Shown here: positions 60,007 to 64,000 of the stretch, piece after piece | Layout: each line of letters starts with the position of its first letter | How positions within the stretch are numbered: the first letter of the stretch is position 1 | From: Bradyrhizobium guangdongense | GTDB taxonomy: Bacteria > Pseudomonadota > Alphaproteobacteria > Rhizobiales > Xanthobacteraceae | Direction: 5' to 3' | Assembly (NCBI RefSeq): GCF_004114975.1 | Contig: NZ_CP030051.1 | Location: 3,596,001-3,660,000, forward strand | Length of the DNA: 64,000 nt | The notes under the pieces: generated by a model | The model's database searches: none | What the model saw: the letters and a program-made list of their open reading frames with translations, nothing else | Told to the model about the DNA's origin: nothing | Program-made: the position numbers and the translations under genes

Positions 60007-61699
60007 TCCGCTGCATATGCCGCGCGCGTGCGATGGTCGGGCTCCCGACGTTTTCCGTCCGGGCGGCTGGGTGCCCATGCGGCAATATCGCGAGAGCGAG
60101 CCGGTCGATTTCGCCATCGTCGGAACGGGCGCGGGCGGCGGCACGCTCGCCTGCAAGCTCGCCGAACACGGTTTCTCCGTCGTCGCCTTCGACGCGGGCC
60201 CTTATTTCAGGCCGCTGGAGGATTTTGCCTCCGATGAATCCGAGCAGACCAAGCTCTATTGGACCGATGACCGCATCGTTGACGGCGACAATCCGCTCCA
60301 GCTCGGTAGCAACAACAGCGGCAAGGCGGTGGGCGGCTCGACGGTGCACTTTGCGATGGTCTCGCTGCGCTTCCGGCCCGAATGGTTCAAGTCGCGTAGC
60401 GTGCTCGGCTACGGCGCCGACTGGCCGCTCGACTGGCGCGAGATGTGGGACTACTACGCCGAAGTCGAGCAGGCGCTGAAAATAGCAGGTCCGGTGACCT
60501 ATCCCTGGGGGCCGCGGCGTCCGCGCTACCCGTATCGTGCCCACCCGCTGAACGGCGCGGCGCGGGCGCTGGCGAAAGGCTGCGAGGCGCTGGGCATCAA
60601 ATGGACCGAGACGCCGCTGGCGACGCTGTCCGCGCCGCGCGGACTGGCCCATCCTTGCGTCTATCGCGGCTTCTGCGTCACCGGCTGTTCGACCAATGCC
60701 AAGCAGAGCGCGCTCGTCACATGGATCCCGCGCGCGATCGCGGCGGGTGCGGAAATCCGCGATCTTGCGATGGTCGGGCGCGTCGAGGTCGAGCCCTCAG
60801 GCCTGGTGTCCGGCGTACACTATCACCGGGACGGTAGCTGGCGTTTTCAGCGCGCGCGCAACGTGGTCGTTGCAGGCTATGCGATCGAGACACCACGGCT
60901 CCTGCTCAACTCCGCGACAGCCCGCTTTCCCGACGGTCTTGCCAACAGCTCGGGCCTGGTCGGAAAGAACCTGATGGCGCAGTCCAATCAGGCGGTTTGG
61001 GGACGGTTGGAGCAGGAGGTCCGTTCCTACAAGGGGCCGCCCTCGCTCGCCATCACCGAGCACTGGAACTACGAAGACAAGGGCAAGGATTTCTTCGGCG
61101 GCTATTCCTACATGAGCCAGGGACCGTTGCCGCAGCTGTGGGCCAACACGCTGTTCAGCGCGCGCGGTCTGTGGGGGGAGAGCCTCGTCGAGGCCATGAA
61201 AGACTACAATCACGTGGTCGGCCTCAAGATCGTCGGCGAGATGCTGCCGCAGGAATCCAACCGGGTGACCCTGTCCGATGAGGTCGACCAGTACGGATTG
61301 CGGATTCCCCGGATCACCTATTCCTGGTGCGACAACGACAAGCGTCTGATCGATCACTCCCTCAAGTTCATGCGGCGTGCGCTGGAGGCGGTGGACGCAA
61401 GCGATATCTGGATCCAGGACGACGACACCTGTCATCTCAACGGAACCGCGCGCATGGGCAGCGATGCCCGCAGCAGCGTCGTCGATGCCGACTGCCGCAG
61501 CTGGGACATTCCGAACCTGTGGATCTGCGACGGCTCGGTCTTCCCGACGGTTGGAGGCGCCAATCCGTCGCTGACGATCCAGGCGATCGCGTGCCGGACC
61601 GCGGACCGCATTCGCGCTTTGGCAAGCCGAGGCGAACTCGAGGCCGGTTCATCACGGCCATCCATTCAGCGGCGATCAATCGAGGTGCAGAGATCATGA
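59996..61699 (+). CDS. GMC-family flavin oxidoreductase
   Basis: GTG 59996 with GGAG upstream gives 567 residues; the overlap with the preceding gene is eleven bases. The FAD-binding motif VGTGAGGGTLACKLAEHG (residues ~42-59) is near the N-terminus. GGSTVHFAMVSLRF and the C-terminal HLNGTARMGSDARSSVVDADCR, then DGSVFPTVGGANPSLTIQAIA are typical of the gluconate/fructose/sorbitol dehydrogenase large subunit. It pairs with the subunit-3-like protein. A cytochrome c subunit gene is not seen in the operon. Its stop overlaps the SDR start (ATGA). Confidence 0.88.
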   Translation: MSDDPLHMPRACDGRAPDVFRPGGWVPMRQYRESEPVDFAIVGTGAGGGTLACKLAEHGFSVVAFDAGPYFRPLEDFASDESEQTKLYWTDDRIVDGDNPLQLGSNNSGKAVGGSTVHFAMVSLRFRPEWFKSRSVLGYGADWPLDWREMWDYYAEVEQALKIAGPVTYPWGPRRPRYPYRAHPLNGAARALAKGCEALGIKWTETPLATLSAPRGLAHPCVYRGFCVTGCSTNAKQSALVTWIPRAIAAGAEIRDLAMVGRVEVEPSGLVSGVHYHRDGSWRFQRARNVVVAGYAIETPRLLLNSATARFPDGLANSSGLVGKNLMAQSNQAVWGRLEQEVRSYKGPPSLAITEHWNYEDKGKDFFGGYSYMSQGPLPQLWANTLFSARGLWGESLVEAMKDYNHVVGLKIVGEMLPQESNRVTLSDEVDQYGLRIPRITYSWCDNDKRLIDHSLKFMRRALEAVDASDIWIQDDDTCHLNGTARMGSDARSSVVDADCRSWDIPNLWICDGSVFPTVGGANPSLTIQAIACRTADRIRALASRGELEAGSSRPSIQRRSIEVQRS

Positions 61700-62787
61700 G
61701 CGTGGTGCCAATTCATTCAGGCGGGGTTGTCGTCATCACTGGAGCTTCGGCGGGCGTCGGGCGCGCCACCGCGCATCGCTTCGCCCGCGACGGCTGGCGT
61801 ATCGGTCTGATCGCGCGCGACGCCGAGGCGCTGGAGGAGACCCGTCGCGAGGTCGAGCAGCTGGGTGGAACGGGGCTGGTGTTACCGGCCGATGTAGCCG
61901 ATGCGGAGGCCATGTTCGCCGCGGCGGACCGCGTAATCAGAGACTTCGGCACGATCGATGTCTGGATCAACGATGCCATGGTCACGGTATTCTCGCCGGT
62001 GTGGAAAATGAGTGCCGAGGAGTTTCGCCGCGTGACCGAGGTGACCTATCTCGGCTTCGTGCACGGCACCATGGCGGCGCTGCGTCATATGCGTCCGGCC
62101 GATCGCGGCCACATCATCCAGATCGGGTCCGCGCTAGCCTATCGCGGCATCCCGCTGCAATCGGCTTATTGCGGCGCCAAGCATGCCATTCGCGGCTTCA
62201 CCGATTCTCTGCGCACCGAGCTGATCCACGACAGGAGCCGCATCCATCTTACCATGATGGAGCTGCCGGCGGTCAACACGCCGCAATTCGATTGGGCCCG
62301 GACCCACATGCCGCGGCAACCGCGTCCGGTCGCCCCGGTGGTGCAGCCCGAGGTGATCGCGAATGCAGTGTATCAGGCTGTCCGCCGTCCCTGCCGCGAA
62401 TCCTGGATCGGACTGAGTACGCTCAAGGTCATCCTGGGCAATGCCGTGCTTCCGGCCTGGCTCGATCACTATCTGGCCAAAGCGGCGTTCGCGGCGCAGG
62501 AGACGGCGGAGCCGGTGGGAGAAGAACGCGCCGACAATCTGATGAGCTCCGTGCGATCTCTGCATCGCACGCGCGGGCGTTTCGGCGCGGAGGCGGACGA
62601 TCACGCCCTCGTCGTCGATGGACCCATGGCTCGTATCGTGCCGCTGGCCGTCGGCGCTCTCGCCGCTTTCGCAGCCGGCCTTCTGGTCGGCACACGGACC
62701 GGCGCATTTGCACACACGCGCCCCGTGCGGAGCCGAGCAGATCGCGCTAGAAAATTCCTAGGAACGATCGGCGCGGCACGACGATAA
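61696..62787 (+). CDS. Short-chain dehydrogenase with C-terminal membrane anchor
   Basis: The 363-residue protein has an SDR domain (ITGASAGVGRATAHRFARDG cofactor site, IDVWINDAM, catalytic YCGAK). After a long linker a hydrophobic segment (ARIVPLAVGALAAFAAGLLVG) near residue 330 gives a single C-terminal membrane anchor. SDR proteins of this size with a membrane tail often act on lipid-like or quinone-related substrates; none is evident here. It ends the operon and starts within the GMC stop. Confidence 0.82.
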   Translation: MSVVPIHSGGVVVITGASAGVGRATAHRFARDGWRIGLIARDAEALEETRREVEQLGGTGLVLPADVADAEAMFAAADRVIRDFGTIDVWINDAMVTVFSPVWKMSAEEFRRVTEVTYLGFVHGTMAALRHMRPADRGHIIQIGSALAYRGIPLQSAYCGAKHAIRGFTDSLRTELIHDRSRIHLTMMELPAVNTPQFDWARTHMPRQPRPVAPVVQPEVIANAVYQAVRRPCRESWIGLSTLKVILGNAVLPAWLDHYLAKAAFAAQETAEPVGEERADNLMSSVRSLHRTRGRFGAEADDHALVVDGPMARIVPLAVGALAAFAAGLLVGTRTGAFAHTRPVRSRADRARKFLGTIGAARR

Positions 62788-62816
62788 CGCGTATCTCTCA
62801 ACCCAGGAGAACGCTC

Positions 62817-63272
62817 ATGAAACCAACTCTCGCCATGGCAACATTGCTGGCATTTCTCGGCTCGCCGGTGCTTGCGCAAACGTCCGCTCCCGTCAACAGC
62901 TCGCAGATGGACGCAGCATCGAGCAAGAACGACCAGGGCAGCCCGGCCGACGCTTCCCCGAGCGGCGGCCAAACGCAGGATACAGATGCAATCCAGAAAA
63001 TCCGCCATGATCTGGAGAAGGCCGGCTTCACCGACGTGAAGGTGGTCGCCCGTTCGTTCGTCGTGCAGGCCAAATCGAGCGACGGCAATCCCGTGCTCAT
63101 GACAATCGGTCCGCACGGGATGTCCGTGTTTGAAGCGATGAGCGGAGCAGGGAGCAATTCAGGGACGGTCGGCACGGGCTCAGGTTCGGCGGGATCCGAA
63201 TCCAATCCATCCGCCTCTCCTCGTCAGAATAGCGGGGCTTCGGGCAATCAGCAGAGCGGATCTCAACAATAG
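62817..63272 (+). CDS. Exported protein with low-complexity Ser/Gly tail
   Basis: ATG 62817, preceded by CAGGAGA, gives 151 residues. A signal peptide (MKPTLAMATLLAFLGSPVLA) is followed by a Ser/Asp/Gln-rich part, then a short folded region (AIQKIRHDLEKAGFTDVKVVARSFVVQAKSSDGNPVLMTI) and a Gly/Ser/Asn tail. The central region looks like a small alpha-beta domain ('xxLxxAGFTDVxVxxxxFVVxAxxxDG'), perhaps PRC/BON-like. Function unknown. It follows the oxidation operon by 29 bp but has its own ribosome site, so it may be co-transcribed. Confidence 0.65.
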   Translation: MKPTLAMATLLAFLGSPVLAQTSAPVNSSQMDAASSKNDQGSPADASPSGGQTQDTDAIQKIRHDLEKAGFTDVKVVARSFVVQAKSSDGNPVLMTIGPHGMSVFEAMSGAGSNSGTVGTGSGSAGSESNPSASPRQNSGASGNQQSGSQQ

Positions 63273-63569
63273 CAAGGGGCGCGGGCCGGAGAGGAGAGTC
63301 GAGTGCCGCCGGCGCCGGGTGGTTGGTCCGGCAACGGCGGCCTCGCGAATCCGGCCGCGACGTATGTAAACCTGCGTTGATCTCGCAAGCGCTGCGCAAA
63401 CTTGAACTTCCGCGATCGCAGGCTACTACTTCAGAGGGGGAACGACAGATTCCGCAAAGATGCAACGCCAGGCGACTCTCGCAGGCATCTTGCGGAAAAC
63501 ACGTCGGTCAGGTTGCGCTTCGCGGCTGCCATGGTCTGTCCCCGCCGCGGGGAATTTGGGGTTGGTCAA

Positions 63570-64000
63570 TTGAAACGTCGAGCTCTTTACGCGACCGTCT
63601 CGCTGGTTGCGCTTGCATCGGGCATCTCCGCCGCACGTGCCGCTAATCTGTCGGTTAATCCGCCGTCGCCGCCGATCGCTTCCTGGACCGGCTGGTACGT
63701 GGGAACGCACCTTGGCAGTGGTTGGGGCTACGATGGCTGGCGCAGCGGTAGCGGCGCGCTGGCGCCCCTCACGCCGTTCTTCGGCGAAGCTTCGAGCGGC
63801 GGCACCATCGCTGGCGCCCAGATCGGCTATAACAAACAATTCGGCCGTTGGGTGCTCGGCGCCGAGGCGGACGCGAGCTTTGCGGATCTGCAGGGTATCG
63901 CCGAATGCGCGAATGGCCTGTGGCTGTGCCGGACCCGCACCAATGCGCTCGGCACCGCGACGGCGCGGCTTGGTTTGACGGTCGACCAGTTCCTGCTCTA
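63570..64000 (+). CDS. Outer-membrane beta-barrel protein, Omp25/porin-like (partial)
   Basis: A TTG at 63570 opens a frame that runs off the window: MKRRALYATVSLVALASGIS, then ARAANLSVNPPSPP, then a barrel start ASWTGWYVGTHLGSGWGYDGW, GTIAGAQIGYNKQFGRWVLG and AEADASFADLQ. The signal peptide and W-T-G-W-Y-V-G motif are typical of the Omp25/RopB family, like the protein at 22797. An in-frame ATG was not seen, so a TTG start is used. At least 143 codons are visible. The 297 bp before it shows no gene. Confidence 0.75.
   Translation, partial: MKRRALYATVSLVALASGISAARAANLSVNPPSPPIASWTGWYVGTHLGSGWGYDGWRSGSGALAPLTPFFGEASSGGTIAGAQIGYNKQFGRWVLGAEADASFADLQGIAECANGLWLCRTRTNALGTATARLGLTVDQFLL

Overview
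The window is high-GC, densely packed alphaproteobacterial chromosome. It is most likely Bradyrhizobium or a close relative. Pointers are the divergent gstI/glnII pair with a sigma-54 promoter in front of glnII, many rhizobial-type outer-membrane barrels, NADP-malic enzyme with a phosphotransacetylase-like tail, and several families of intergenic repeats that recall Bradyrhizobium. The genus is an inference. No phage, insertion sequence, CRISPR array, rRNA or convincing tRNA was found.

Layout. 1-5030: end of purN, a cold-shock gene, a small autotransporter-type barrel, and a LysR regulator divergent from two overlapping GNAT-like genes. 5199-14029: a class III aminotransferase, RNase D, a UgpB/A/E-like importer with a phosphodiesterase but no ATPase gene, and selO. 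14227-22640: aspS, a large membrane-anchored protein, malic enzyme, DoxX, and a LuxR-type regulator. 22797-29671: a surface-protein block with an Omp25-like barrel, a glycine-rich autotransporter carrying nine ~39-residue repeats, and an autotransporter whose passenger starts with an aspartic-protease-like region. 29732-33756 (minus strand): a reductase-like protein, polysaccharide deacetylase, glutathione peroxidase and L,D-transpeptidase, mostly envelope or redox functions.

33966-44089: CreA, several small secreted proteins, a MocR/PdxR regulator divergent from a PNPOx-like gene, an M20 peptidase, and a kynurenine operon (alpha/beta-hydrolase formamidase, kynA, kynU) expected to convert tryptophan to anthranilate; then a thioesterase and a GNAT. 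44163-52937: a nuclease-fold protein, two GrlR-like genes (one single-domain, one duplicated), a tyrosine phosphatase/SDR pair, gstI and glnII for nitrogen assimilation, an orphan binding protein, a Sel1-repeat protein, a C-terminal-heme cytochrome and a 49-residue basic protein. 53091-64000: two secreted alpha/beta hydrolases, a tightly overlapping six-gene oxidation operon (TPP enzyme, enolase-superfamily enzyme, membrane protein, gluconate-dehydrogenase subunit 3-like protein, GMC oxidoreductase, SDR), a secreted protein and the start of another outer-membrane barrel.

The most unusual items are the aspartic-protease-like autotransporter (26354-29671), the two-box intergenic element present twice and as a single box once (12396, 52002, 29706), and the GrlR-like duplication (45378, 52230).
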